Made by a program: the position numbers and the translations under genes
Notes under the pieces: generated by a model
Told to the model about the DNA's origin: nothing
The model's database searches: none
What the model saw: only the letters and a program-made list of their open reading frames with translations
NCBI GenBank assembly: GCA_023375785.1
Contig: SZWC01001570.1
Span: forward strand, 163,837 to 227,836
Direction: 5' to 3'
DNA from: Penium margaritaceum
Lineage: Eukaryota > Streptophyta > Zygnematophyceae > Desmidiales > Peniaceae
DNA length: 64,000 bases
Shown: positions 34,321 through 46,059 of the stretch, piece by piece
Numbering within the stretch: position 1 is the first letter of the stretch
Layout: every line of letters begins with the position of its first letter

Positions 34321-36582
34321 CAAAGTGAGCATATGTCACTTATCATGACTAAAAGAATTTCACTATGATGTGTCAATATTAACAATTCATAACTCGAGTC
34401 ACAAATGGTCAGAGGGTGAAACAATGTTTTTGGAATACTAGTTATCAATTAGCAAGTACAAAGACCTTTAATAAGTAGTGGCAAAGTGTGTCTACCATGC
34501 ACAATGACCAATGGCAGCATGCAAATGATACTGGCCATGACCAAAAAACTTCACTATGTGTGGTCAGTGTTGACATGTCAGAACACGAGTCAAAAATGCT
34601 CAGAGGGGGGAACAATGAAATGGAAATACTAGTTATGAACTAGACAGTACAAAGATCTTCAATAAGTTGTGGCACGGTGTGGCTACCATGCACAATGACC
34701 AACCTAATTAGGCATATGTCAATTATCATGTCCTGAAGAATTTTACTGTGTTGTTAAATGTTAACAACTCATAACATGAGTCACGAGTGGTCAGAGGGGG
34801 AAACAATGATTTGGGAATATTATTTACCGACTAGCAAGTACAAAGTACTTCAATACATAGTGGCACGCTGTAGCTACCATGCACAATGACAAACCAAAGC
34901 AGGCATTTGTCACAGGTCATGACCTAAGAATATCACTGTGTGTGGTCAACGTTGACAACTCATAACACAAGTCACAAGTGGTGAGAGGGTGAAACAATGG
35001 TTTGGGACAACTTCTTATCAACTAGCAGGTACAATAACCTTCAATTATTAGTGGCAGGGTGTGGCTACCATGCACAGTGACCAACCAGATCAGGCATATG
35101 CCACATATCATGACCAAAGAATTTCACTATGTGTGGTAAACGTTGACAACTCAAACTATGAGTCACAAATGATAAGCGGGGGAAACAATACTTTTGGAAC
35201 ACTAGGTATCGATTGGTAAGTGCAAGCATTTTCAAAAAGCAGTGGCACGGTGTGTTTACCATGCACAATGACCAACCAAACAAGGCGTATGTCACTCATC
35301 ATGACCAAAGAATTTCACTTTGTGTGGTCAATGTTGACAAACTATAATGCGAGTGACAAATGATCAGAGGGGGAAACAATGGTTTGGGAATACCAGCTAT
35401 TGACTAGAAAGTACAAAGACCTTCAATAAGTAGTGGCACGGCATGGCTACTATGCACAATGACCAGCCCAATTAGGCATATGTCACGGACGATGACGTAA
35501 GAATGTGCCTGTGTGTGGTCAACGTTGACGACTCATGGCACAAGTCACAAATGGTCAGCGGGAGAACAATAGTTTGGGAATAGTTGTTATCAACTAGCAA
35601 GTACAAAGACCTTCAACAAGTAGTGGCACGGTGTGGCTACCATACACTATGACCAACCAAAGTAGGCATATGTCACTGATCATGACCAAATAATTCACTA
35701 TGTGTGGTCAATGTTGACAACTCATAAAACAAGTCACAAATGCTAAAAGGGGGGAAGAATGTTTTGGTAATACTAGTTATCAACTAGCATGTACAAGGAC
35801 CTTCCATAAGAAGTGGCATGGTGTGGCTACCATGCACAATGACAAACCACAGTAGGCATATGTCATGGACCATGACCTAAGAATGTCACTATGGGTGGTC
35901 AACGTTGACAACTCAAAACACGAGTCACAAATGGTGAGAGGGGGGAAGATTGGTTTGGAAATACCCGTTATTGACTAGCAAGTACAAACGTCTTCAATAC
36001 ATAGCGGCATGCTGTGGCTACCATGCGCAAAGACCAACCAAAGTATGCATGTATCACGGACCATGACCTAAGAATATCACTATTTGTGGTCAACGTTGAC
36101 AACTCATAATACGAGTCACAAGTGGTCAGAGGGGGAGAGAAGTTTTTGGGAATCATTGTTATCGACTAGGAAGTACAAAGAACTTCAATAAGCAGTGGAA
36201 TGGTGTGGCTACCATGCATAATGACTAACCAAATTAGGCATATGTCACTGCCTATGACCAAAGAATTCCACTGTGTGTGTTGATTGTTGACAATTCATAA
36301 CACAAGGCACAAATGGTCAGAGGGGCAAACAATGGTTTGGGAATACTAGTTATCGTCTAGCAAGAACAAAGACCTTCTGTAAGTAGTTGCACGGTGTGGC
36401 TACCATGCAGAGTGACCAACCTAAGTATGCATGTCACTGACTATGACCAAATAATTCCAATATGGGTTGTAAACGTTGACATCCCATAATACAAGGCACA
36501 AATGGTCAGGCGGGGAAACAATGGGATGGGAATACTAGTAATCAACTAGCAAGTACAAAGACCATCAATATGTAGTGGCACG
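34321..36582 (+). repeat. 191-bp satellite array, forward, block 1
   Basis: About 12 tandem monomers, period mostly 191 (range about 184-192). Each contains TGGCACGGTGTGGCTACCAT, ACAATGACCAACCAAAG, CATATGTCACTGACCATGAC, GGTCAACGTTGACAACTCAT and CAAATGGTCAGAGGGGGAAA in that order. Copies differ by many point changes, so homogenisation is incomplete. The ORFs inside are short and not conserved. The block is interrupted by element B. Confidence 0.95.
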
Positions 36583-36950
36583 TGTCATTCCTGAGTCATG
36601 TGGCCTGAGGCTCCGGTCTAGAAAACAGCGCNNNNNNNNNNNNNNNNNNNNNNNNNNNNNNNNNNNNNNNNNNNNNNNNNNNNNNNNNNNNNNNNNNNNN
36701 NNNNNNNNNNNNNNNNNNNNNNNNNNNNNNNNNNNNNNNNNNNNNNNNNNNNNNNNNNNNNNNNNNNNNNNNNNNNNNNNNNNNNNNNNNNNNNNNNNNN
36801 NNNNNNNNNNNNNNNNNNNNNNNNNNNNNNNNNNNNNNNNCTGTTGGACCGGACCCAGGGGACTTGCTCCACATGAGCAGTGCATGCCTGGTCCGTCCAC
36901 TACTCGCCAATTCTGGAGACTAGTGGCCAAGGGGCATTCAAATAACAACA
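36583..36950 (-). mobile_element. 3' LTR of element B with an assembly gap
   Basis: Begins TGTCATTCCTGAG and ends AACAACA, as the right LTR does. Bases 36632-36840 are 209 Ns. The right LTR is 766 bp, but only 159 known bases remain here, so roughly 600 bases are missing and the gap is drawn too short. Confidence 0.88.
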
Positions 36951-36961
36951 ATCTCTCCCTT
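36951..36961 (-). promoter_or_regulatory. Polypurine tract, element B
   Basis: Minus-strand AAGGGAGAGAT immediately before the 3' LTR. Confidence 0.75.
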
Positions 36962-37022
36962 GCACCTCTGGCCACTTGTCCTGTTCTCAGTCTTTGTCAC
37001 TTGTGCTCTTCATGCCGATACC

Positions 37023-38899
37023 CTATCTTCCTGCGAGGTGGGGTTCTCGGTCAAGGGTTTTTATCAGCATGTCTGCCCGGTTGAGCTTGGACGCAACATG
37101 CTTCAGCTCCACCACTCCCTTAGCGACCAGGTCGCGACTGAAGTGGTACCAAACTTTGATGTGTTTAGTCCTCAGTGTCAAGGTGCCGTTTTTGGACATG
37201 TCGATGGCAGACTTGTTGTCCACCTTGACCAACATTGCGACCGATTGAGGTGCTCGTATCTCTTGGAGCAGGCTGCGCAGCCACATTGTGTCCTTGCACG
37301 CTTCCGCTACAGCGATACACTCTGCTTCGGCTGTGGAGAGGGAGACGCAGTCCTGCTTGTGGCTCGCCCATGACACGGATCCTCGTTCAGCACACACACA
37401 TAGCCCGACGTGGACTTGCGGTCGTCGACATTCCCGGCCCAATCTGCATCGGTGTACACCATGAGCCGCAAGGATTCCGACTGTGGCACCCCACCGTATT
37501 GGATGCCCAGGTGCCGCGTGCCTTTCAGGTAGCAGAAGATCCGCTTCACTGCTTGCCAGTGTTGTGGCCCAGGGTTGGCCACATACCTACTCACCTGCCC
37601 CACAGCGTGGCAGATGTTGGGGCGAGTCGCGACCATCGCATACATTAGACTGCCCACGGCAGACTGATATGGCACGCCTGCCATGTCGACCTGCTCTGCT
37701 TTGTTGGTAGGTGCAGCAGCTGAGGTTAGGATGCAATCTCCTGCCATGGGGGTGCTGACAGGTTTGCAGTCCTCCATGTCGTACCGCTTGGGAATGTGGA
37801 CAATGTATTTGGTCTGGCTGAGCCTGATGGTGCCGGCTGAGCGATCCTGCATGACACTGATCCCTAGGTAGTACTCAAGAGGTCCCAAGTCTTTCATTTG
37901 GAACCGGGTGCTCAGCTGAATCTTGATGTTCTTCAGCAGCTTTGTCGATGATGCGCAGATGATGAGGTCATCGAAATAAAAATCCACCAAGACGAGGCCA
38001 TCCTCATCCTCTCATACGTACATACTGAGGTCTTTCTCGCAGTGATCGTACCCTGACCCCTCCATGAAGGCATCCATCTCCTGGTACCAGCACCTCGTGG
38101 CCTGTTTCAGTCCATACAATGACTTGACGACCTTGAAAGCTTTTCCGGGTGGTGCATCCAACCCCTTAAGCACCTCCATCAGGACATCGTTTTCAAGCTT
38201 TCCGTAGAGAAAGGCAGTCTTGACATCCATCTAGTGAACCTCCAAGTTGTTTGCCGCTATTGCTGCGAGGAGAGACCGGATCGTTGCAAAGGTGACAACG
38301 GGCGCGTACATCTTGTCGTACTCGCTCCCCGGCCGCTACGCAAAACCCTTGGCCACCATCCGCGCCTTGTGGCAATCGATGGTCCCATCCTGCTTCAGCT
38401 TCTTGACCATGACCCACTGGTACCCTACAACGTGGGCGCGAGAGGGCCGGTCCACCAGCTTCCATGTCCTGTTCTCCTTGTGCGAGGCCAACTCACTTTT
38501 GATGGTTGCCTTCCACTTGGCCCCATCTGGTAGAGCAAGTGATTCTGCCACTGTGGACGACTCTCCCTGAGCCACAAAGGCATAACTCAGACCAGTCCAC
38601 TCGCCGGTTGTAGCATCGTACTGTCGTGGCGGGAAGGATAAGCACGAGCTGCACCTTACTGCCTGCTGCTGCGACGGCTGCTGCTGCTCTTGCTGCTCTA
38701 GTTCTCTCACCACAAACTCTCCCTCGGTAGAAGAGTCCTCATCATCAGAGGAGGAGGAATCTGAATCAACGTCAGAATCCTCTGTTGCGGCTCTCCCCAA
38801 AGCTACCACTCCTCTTGCCTCTGTTGCCTTGTTGATGCTCCACCCCTGTGGTGCCTCATCGCCTGTCTCCAGTAAAACCAGCCATTCACCCGGTTGGGC
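37023..38899 (-). pseudogene. Element B reverse transcriptase and RNase H
   Basis: A Gln-rich linker (LEQQEQQQPSQQQ) and the segment KWKATIKSELASHKE lead into RT. The first Asp lies in MDVKTAFLYGKL (38230 region), after a TAG. The catalytic box is YFDD instead of YVDD, both Asp kept. RNase H has YTDADWAGN, KSTSGY, then a frameshift near 37385 and STAEAEC. The protein ends at 37023. Stops also follow KGFA and SMYV. Confidence 0.88.
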
Positions 38900-39859
38900 A
38901 CTGGCTCATCCTTGAACTGCTGCTCTGCTCCTACTACAGCCTCGTTGAAGTCCATGTCCTTACTAAGAATCACTTTGTTGCCTTGTAGGTCTCAGAGCCT
39001 GTAAGAGCGTTGGGCACTGTCGTACCCCAAGAGCAGATATTTCTCGGCCTGCGGATCCGGCTTACTGGCACCCTCCTTCGTGAGCTTATTGGCATAGGCC
39101 TGGCAGCCAAACACTCGCACATGTGAGACATCTGGATTTTTTCCCGACCATGCCTCTTGTGGGGTCATCGGCGGCAACTTCTTTTTCCCCTTTCCTCAAA
39201 GGGCTTATGCAGGTGTGAGGTTGATGATGTGGGCCGCTGTCCTAGTAGCCTCGGCCCAAAACCTTCCTGGCAGCTTTGATTCATACAACATTGTTCTTAC
39301 CACCCCGAGGATGGTTTGGTTGAGCCGTTACGTGGCACCGTTGCTCTCGGGCGACTCAGGTACCGTACTCTCTTGCCGTATCTCCTGCTCCGCTAGCCAG
39401 CCCTCACACGCCTTGTATTCCCCACCGTTATAAAAAAAAAGGGCCTTGACTCTCTTGCCAGTCTGCCGCTCAACCATTGCGACAAAATGCTACAAATGCT
39501 CCTTTACCTCACTCTTCTGCTTCATGAAGTACATCCAGATCTTCCTAGTTTTGTCATCTGTGAAGGTGAGGAAACACCTGCAGCCTCCGACTGAGGCTGT
39601 CCGCATCGGCCCGTACACATCGGTGTGGACCAACTCAAGAGGTTCTCTCGCCAGATTTCCGTGCTTGTTCCCCTTGCGCCCTTTCCTCTTAGCCTTGTCC
39701 ATGAGGCAGGCCTCACATACATTTCTTCCCTTCTCCGCACCCTCTCCCTTCTCCAAGGTCAAGCCTCGCACCAGCTCGTGCTTGCCCATTGTCTCCAACG
39801 TGGAGTGGGCGGCGTGGGCCAAGCGCTTGTGCCAAAGGTCTTGGCCACAGTTCGCTTCC
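38900..39859 (-). pseudogene. Element B integrase
   Basis: Zinc-binding part with LWHKRLAH and CEACLMDKAK, first core Asp in HTDVYGP. The second catalytic Asp is lost: the usual RSDNGGEY reads FFYNGGEY, next to a run of nine A on the plus strand (39432-39440). The third residue, Glu, is a TAA (NGAT*RLNQ). The tail TPQEAWSGKNPDVSHVRVFG is present. A frameshift near 38900 separates it from the RT segment. Confidence 0.87.
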
Positions 39860-41370
39860 GATGCCGTGGCAGTCATAGCCACTGCTTTGGGTTGGGTGGG
39901 TGCCGCAGCTTCCACTGCTTTTGTTGAATCTACTGCTGTTGATGGGCGGCTGCTTTCTGCCTCTACCACCTGACTGCCCCTGGCAGTCATGGCTGACACA
40001 GCTTTGGCAGCACCCTCCACCTTGGTTTGGAGGATGTAGAGGCTGTCCACACATGGAACATCCTCCACCACACTCTTTGCAGTGTACTGTGTTTTCACTA
40101 CCGATGTGGGAAGGATGACGACCCTGTTCTTGTCGAAGATGACCGTCATGTCTCGGTCAGTAATCTTGCCGACAGAGAGTAGGTTGGCAGCAAAGTTGGG
40201 CAGATAGACAGCCTTGGTGGGCTTGAGCTCCTCCTCTTAGCCATTCACCTGGATGGTGACCAGCTTGTCACCCACACCTTCAGCTAGTTCCACCCTCCCG
40301 TTAGCACAACGGAAGTTGAGCTGGCAAGGGCCCATGGAGATGAACCCCCGTTTGTCGTTGGTGGAATGGTGATTTGTGCCAGAGTCAAGTGCGAAGGCCC
40401 CTGGCTTAAGGAGTGCATTGCCAGCTCTAGTTATGCCTTTTGCAATGAGTGTGGTGGGCTTCTTTCCACCCTTGCCTCCCTTGTCACCCTTCTCTCCCTC
40501 TCCCTTGATCCCTTCCTTCTTTGGAGCACGGCACTCGCGTGTCCAGTGCCCTGCCTTGCCATAGTTGTGGCAGTTTCCAGGTCGCCGCTTGCCCTTCCCC
40601 TTGCCGCCTGCCCCCTGCTGCTGCCCTGAGTTGCTAGTGCCGCTGCTGCCTGCTGCGCCCTGAGCATAGGCTGCGATGTTGGCCTCGCTATGGCTACGCC
40701 GCATAGCCTCATTGCGGATGTACTCGGAGATGTTGGAGTACTTCACGTGGTCCTCTGGCCAGCCACCAATCACAGTGATCATGGGGTCCCTGCTTGGTGG
40801 AATAGCCATGAGCAGAATCATCCCCTGCATATCGGCTTCAAGGCTCTAGCCCATGTTGCTGGCTTGCTGAAGGAGAGTCTCAAACTGCTGCAAGAATTTT
40901 AGGATGTCCTCGCCCTCAGTCAGCTGCATCCTCAGCAACTTTTGGAGGATGAACAAACGGTTGGGGAGGGAGTCACTCTTGTAGAACTTGCATAGTTTCT
41001 TGTATGCCTCAGCTGCGTTTGTGAGGCCGGAGATATGAGAGAGCAGATGTTGCTGCAGTGCTGAGACCAGAATGGCCATGCATTTCTTGTTGGCCCGCTT
41101 CCACACTGCCAGCTCCTCTGGTTGGGATGAAAGTGGTCGGGCAGCCTCCCCTATGAAGTAGGGGAGGAGATCACTGTCATCGACTATGATATCAAACTGC
41201 CACTTCCAGATCGAGAACCTTGTCCCATCAATTTTAGGGATGGGCACATGAATGCCACTCCCTGCCTCTACTGTGGACGTCATGGCTCCAGTGGTGGCCA
41301 CGGGTGTGCTGGTCCACGAGCCTTCCTCGACAACGCTCTTGCCTTTCTCCTTGAGGGTAGGTGGAGCCAT
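39860..41370 (-). pseudogene. Element B gag and protease
   Basis: ATG at 41368-41370 gives MAPPTLKEKGKSVVEEG. Gag has IWKWQFDI and KKLCKFYKSDSLPNRLFILQ, a stop after QQASNMG, then MRRSHSEANIAAYA. The zinc knuckle at 40531-40572 is CHNYGKAGHWTREC, with the second Cys replaced by Tyr. Protease has ALDSGTNHHS and NFAANLLSVG, with a stop after VTIQVNG (40237). One frame throughout. Confidence 0.88.
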
Positions 41371-41593
41371 GGTACCTGCGGTTGAGGCGGATCTGCATCC
41401 GTTGAGGCTGCTCTGCCACACCTGCTGTTGATGCCGATGTCAGGCTGATGGAGCCGATGTTAGGCTGATGAGAGGTCTTGGACGAGGGGCCAAAGAGGAG
41501 CACCTGTCATGGAGATCGAGTGTCTGTGCTCCTCACGTTTGCTGAGCTACTAAGCAACCTGTATGCATTTTGCAACTATGTCTCACACTAGGC
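41371..41593 (-). other. 5' leader of element B
   Basis: About 220 bases between primer site and gag ATG. Between 41400 and 41480 the plus strand repeats GCCGATGT and GCTGATG words, like the leaders of element 0 and D. Confidence 0.5.
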
Positions 41594-41608
41594 GTGGGCC
41601 CATAACCC
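41594..41608 (-). promoter_or_regulatory. Primer binding site, element B
   Basis: Plus-strand GTGGGCCCATAACCC, identical to that of elements 0 and A, three bases from the LTR at 41612. Complementary to the initiator tRNA anticodon arm. Confidence 0.85.
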
Positions 41609-41611
41609 TTT

Positions 41612-42377
41612 TGTAATTCCTGAGTCACGTGGCCTGAGGCTCTGGTTTAGAAAACAGCACAACAAAATGGCAACTGCTGACCATCCAAGTAAATATCACC
41701 CAAGGATAATAATCACCTCCAAGGAATGGACTATGTCTCTGGTGAGACCTAGTTACCCAGGTGCTTGCGCTCAAGGTCTTAGGGGCTCCCGCCCTCTAAG
41801 CCTTCTTCTCCCTTGGTGTGAGAGCCCAACAAATCAAGTCAGCACTCTCACACGAGAAAGATTACAATCACCTTAGCAGTTCACATCAAGCTCAGTCTCA
41901 AGCGCACAGCTCAAACAAGAGACATCAAGTGAAGGAGCAGTTCAGACAATGGCAAGCACAAGGCATAAACAGCTGAGGAGTGCCTTTGGCAGCCAAAGCG
42001 CGCATGCCTTGGCTAAGCCAAAGTGCGCGTGCCTCAGCCGATGTCACTCCTTTAATGAAGGAGGTCATCCCCTCAATCAGGGAAGCCATCCCCTGATCCA
42101 GGGCACATCTTGCATCTTCCAATCCGACCGTTGGATCAGCCCGAAACTTGGACAGCTGAAATTTTGATACCTGCTCTTTCCATCAGTACGGTCAGATTGA
42201 AAATCTGAATAGCCATCATCAGAAACCCAGGGGAATTATCCTTGAACAAGAACAGTGCATGCCTGGTCTGTTGGACCGGACCCAGGGGACTTGCTCCACA
42301 TGAGCAGTGCATGCCTGGTTCGTCCACTACTTGCCAATTCTGGAGACTAGTGGCCAAGGGGTATTCAAACAACAACA
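41612..42377 (-). mobile_element. 5' LTR of element B
   Basis: 766 bp, TGTAATTCCTGAG to AACAACA, followed by the GCACG target duplicate and satellite. No tRNA-like boxes were found in it, unlike the LTRs of C and D. Confidence 0.92.
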
Positions 42378-43415
42378 GCACGTTGTGACTACCATGCACA
42401 ATGATCAACCAAATTAGGCGTATGTCACTGACCATAACCAATCAATTCCTCTATGTGTGGTCAACGTTGACAACTCATAATACAATTCACAAATGGTCTG
42501 AAGGGGAACCAATGGTTTGGGAATACTAGGTATTGTCTAGAAAACACAATGACCTTCAATATGTAGTGGCACCGTGTGGCTACCATGCACAATGACCAAC
42601 CAAAGAATGCATTTTTCACTGACCATAGCAAGAAAGAATGCCACTGTGTGTGGACAACGTTCACAACTCATAATACAAGCCACAAATAGTCAGAGGGTGA
42701 AACAATGTATGGGAATACTTCTTATCAACTGGCAAGTACAAAGATTTTCAATAAGGAGTGGAGCGGTGCGGCTACCATGCACAAGGACCAACCAAAGTAA
42801 GCATATGTAACTGAATATGAACAAAGAATTTCAGTATGTGTGGTCACTGTTGACAACTCATAACACGAGTCACAAATGGTCAGAGGGGGGAACAATGGTT
42901 GGGGAATACTAGTTATCAACTAGCAAGTACAAAATCCTTCAATAAACAGTGGCACGGTGTGCCAACCTTGCACAATGACCAACCAAAGTAGGCACATATC
43001 ACTTACCAAGACCAAAGAATTTCACTATGTGTGGCCAACGTTGGCAACCCATGTTACAAATCATGAATGGTTTGAGGGGGAAACAATGGTTTGGGAATAC
43101 TTCTTATCAGCTAGCAAGTATAAAAATCTTGAGTACGTAGTGGCACGGAGTGGCTAGCATGCACAATTACCAACCAAAGTAGGCATATGTCATTCACTAT
43201 GACCAAATAAATTCACTATGATGGGTCAACGTTCGCAACTTAGAATACAAGTCACAAATGGTCAGACGGGGAAACAATGTTTTGGGAATACTAGTTATCA
43301 ACTAGGAAGTACAAATACCTTAAAAACGTAGTGGCATGCTGTGGCTACCATGCACAATGTCCAACCAAATAGGGCGTATGTTACTGATCATGACTATTGT
43401 GGTCAATGGGGTTGA
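42378..43415 (+). repeat. 191-bp satellite array, forward, block 2
   Basis: About five monomers in the same orientation as before element B. Ends near 43415, where the last monomer is cut after GGTCAATGG. Confidence 0.93.
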
Positions 43416-44086
43416 AAATAGTACTTAACATCGAGTGGACATGGCGAGATGGCCCGTTTGGAAACAACGCGCCAAATTTTCCCTCCAAGTCAGACCCCAC
43501 AGACTTCATGGACGAGGTCGCTCGCTTCTGACATCGGCGTCGCCGATGTCAGAAGCGAAGTTGGAAGTTTAGTTGATTTTTCTTCGAGTGTTCTTGGCGA
43601 TCAAACCGAATGTGAACCCCCTATTAAAACAGGGGGTTTGGGTTTTATTCTTTACTTGCCTGGGTACCTGCCAGGACCCGCTATCACGAGGCCCAGCAGG
43701 TCCCCTTCCTTCTATCACCGCTTGCGCTACATCTGATAGACCCCCGCTTAGATCCGACAAACCTCCTAATTATACAAGGGGGGGGAGGATTGGGTTTTGA
43801 TTTTTTTACTTGCCCAGGCATGCACCAGGCCCCGCTGTAGCCGGGGGGGGGGGGGGGGGGGGGGGGGGGGAAGGGGCGGCAGATTCCCTTTCTTCTATCA
43901 CAACGTGTGCCTCTCGCTGGTCGTCACAAGTTTGCAGTGAGAATTTGTCGGTTCCACCGGCGGAACCCCTCCTGCGACCTTGCGATGACCGGCGAAGTTC
44001 GACTTTGCCCTCGGAGTCGAGCTTCGGCCCCCAAAACATACACTCATCCGTGAGTTCATTTCTTGGGGATGATTAACCATACCTCA
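43416..44086. other. Non-satellite insertion with palindrome and poly-G
   Basis: About 670 bp of unrecognised, more GC-rich DNA. It has a perfect inverted repeat with 18-base arms and one central base (43522-43539, 43541-43558), two diverged copies of a GGGTTTTnATTnTTTACTTGCC segment (about 43640 and 43790), and a run of 28 G (43843-43870). No LTR ends, target duplication or convincing ORF. It could be a non-autonomous DNA element or captured host DNA. Confidence 0.55.
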
Positions 44087-45345
44087 ATCATGACCAAAAA
44101 ATCCACTATGTGTTGTAAATGTTGATAACCCATAATACAAGTCACAATTGGTCAGAGGGGGAAACAATTGTTTGCAAATACTAGTGGCACGGCGTGGCTA
44201 CCATGCACAGTGATAAACCAAAGTAGGCCATGTCACGGACCATGACCAATAATGTCACTGTGGGTGGTCAACGTTGACAGCTCATAATACGAGTCACAAA
44301 TGGTCAAAGGGGGAAACAATGTCTTGTGAATACTAGTTATAAACTATCAAGTACAAAGACCTTCAATGAGTAGTAGTACGGTGTGGCTACCATGCAAAAT
44401 GACCAACCAAAGTAGGCATATGTCACTGACCATGACCAATAGGTTTCACGATGTATGGTCAACGTGGACAACTCATAACACGAGTCACAAATGGTCAAAG
44501 GAAGAAACAATGGACTGGGAATAGCTGTTATCTACTAGCAAGTACAAAGACCTTCAAAACGTAGTGGAACATTGTGGCTACCATGCGCAATGACCAACCA
44601 AAGTAGGCATATGTCACTGACCATGACCAGAAAATTCTCTACGGGTGGTCAACGTTGACAGCTCTCAATACGACTCACAAATGGTCAGAGGGGGGAAGAA
44701 TAGTTTGGGAATACCAGTTATCAACTAGCAAGTACAAAGACCTTCAATAAGTAGTGGCACGATGTGGCTACCATGCACAATGACCAACCAAAGTATGCAT
44801 ATGTCACTGACCATGACCAAAATATTCTATTGTGTGTGGTCAACGTTGACAACTCATAACACAAGTCACAAATAGTCAGAGGTGGAAACAATGGTTTGGA
44901 ATACAAGGTATTGACTAGCAAGTACAATGGCATTCAATAAGTAGTGGCACGCTGCGGCTACCATGCACAATGACCAACCAAAGTAGGCATATGTCACTGA
45001 ATATGAAGAAATGATTTCACTATGATGGGTCAAGGTTCACAACTCATAATACGAGTCACAAAAGGTCAGAGGGGAACACAATGGTTCTGGCTGGAATACT
45101 AGCTACTAACTAGCAAGTACAATGACCTTCAATAAGTAGTGGCACGGTGTGGCTACCATGCACAACGACCGACCAAATTAGGCATGTGTTCTTGATCATG
45201 ACCAAAGAATTTCACTATAGTTAGTCAACGTTGAAAACTCTCAACACGAGTCACAAGTGGTCAGAGGGGGAAACTATGATTTGGGAATACTATTTATTGA
45301 CTATGAAATACATGGACCTTCAAAACGTAGTGGCACGGTGTGGTT
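44087..45345 (+). repeat. 191-bp satellite array, forward, block 3
   Basis: About 6.5 monomers, same phase and orientation as block 2. Ends GGTGTGGTT at 45345, the left flank of element D. Confidence 0.94.
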
Positions 45346-45998
45346 TGTCAACGCGCCGGATAGCAACGGTCTAGAAAACGGGTCCCGACATGGGAGGCCA
45401 CCAACCGCTCTTGGTATTGCAACCAAGATAACATGTCACCCTCAAACGAGGGATCCACACTTTAGGTTTGTTTGGTTTGCAACCTCACGAAGTCCGCATG
45501 TTGGTCTTTAGTGTCTACTTTTGATTGGACACGCTGTGGGGAGTCCCAAAGGCAAGAACTATAAATGGATGCTTGCAAGGTACAGGCTTTTATACTTGCA
45601 GAGCTTTGCTGAAGGTTCTGCTTGTAGTGGCTCCAATGGAGCCAACCTCAACCTACAGTCCTACTTGGCACATCCTTAGACCGCCAAGTGTCATCCTCAA
45701 GGTAGGCTCTAGTAAGCTTCATAGAAGCTTCCTGTCCCAGTTTTGGCCACAAAGAAAACTGGGGCTGTTGCAAGGATTGAACTCACAACCTCTTGTTCGA
45801 GACTCTAGTGCCTATTCAACCAAGCCAGAAAGGTTTGGTTACTATGATGAGCCACATGAAACATACCCATTATGGGCAGTGCATTCCTGGCCCATCTCAG
45901 AACAGACCAAGGGGACATACTGCATAGAGAAGTGCATGCTTTGTCTCTAGGTGTAGCTAGCCAGCTAGGCAGTGGACAAGGTGCATACTATTTCAACA
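45346..45998 (-). mobile_element. 3' LTR of element D
   Basis: 653 bp. On the sense (minus) strand it has the tRNA-like A box (45817-45827, TGGCTTGGTTG) and a weaker B box (45773-45783), 44 bases apart, and a TATAAA region near 45590. The adjoining purine tract on the minus strand (45999-46009) is degenerate. Confidence 0.92.
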
Positions 45999-46059
45999 AA
46001 TCTCTCCGTTACACCTCTGTCCATCTGTCGCTTACTGGGCTCCATCAATGCCTTGGGAC

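Larger units (their letters stand above)
36583..42377 (-). mobile_element. Ty1/copia LTR retrotransposon, element B
   Basis: Minus-strand element in the 191-bp satellite with a perfect 5-bp target duplication GCACG (36578-36582 and 42378-42382). It has a right 5' LTR, primer site, gag, protease, integrase, RT, RNase H, polypurine tract and a left 3' LTR broken by an assembly gap. The polyprotein has frameshifts near 38900 and 37385 and several stops. Its proteins group with element D. Confidence 0.95.

Noticed and set aside
36575-37084. Open frames that span the run of Ns
   Set aside because: Translation through 209 unknown bases has no meaning, and the region is an LTR.
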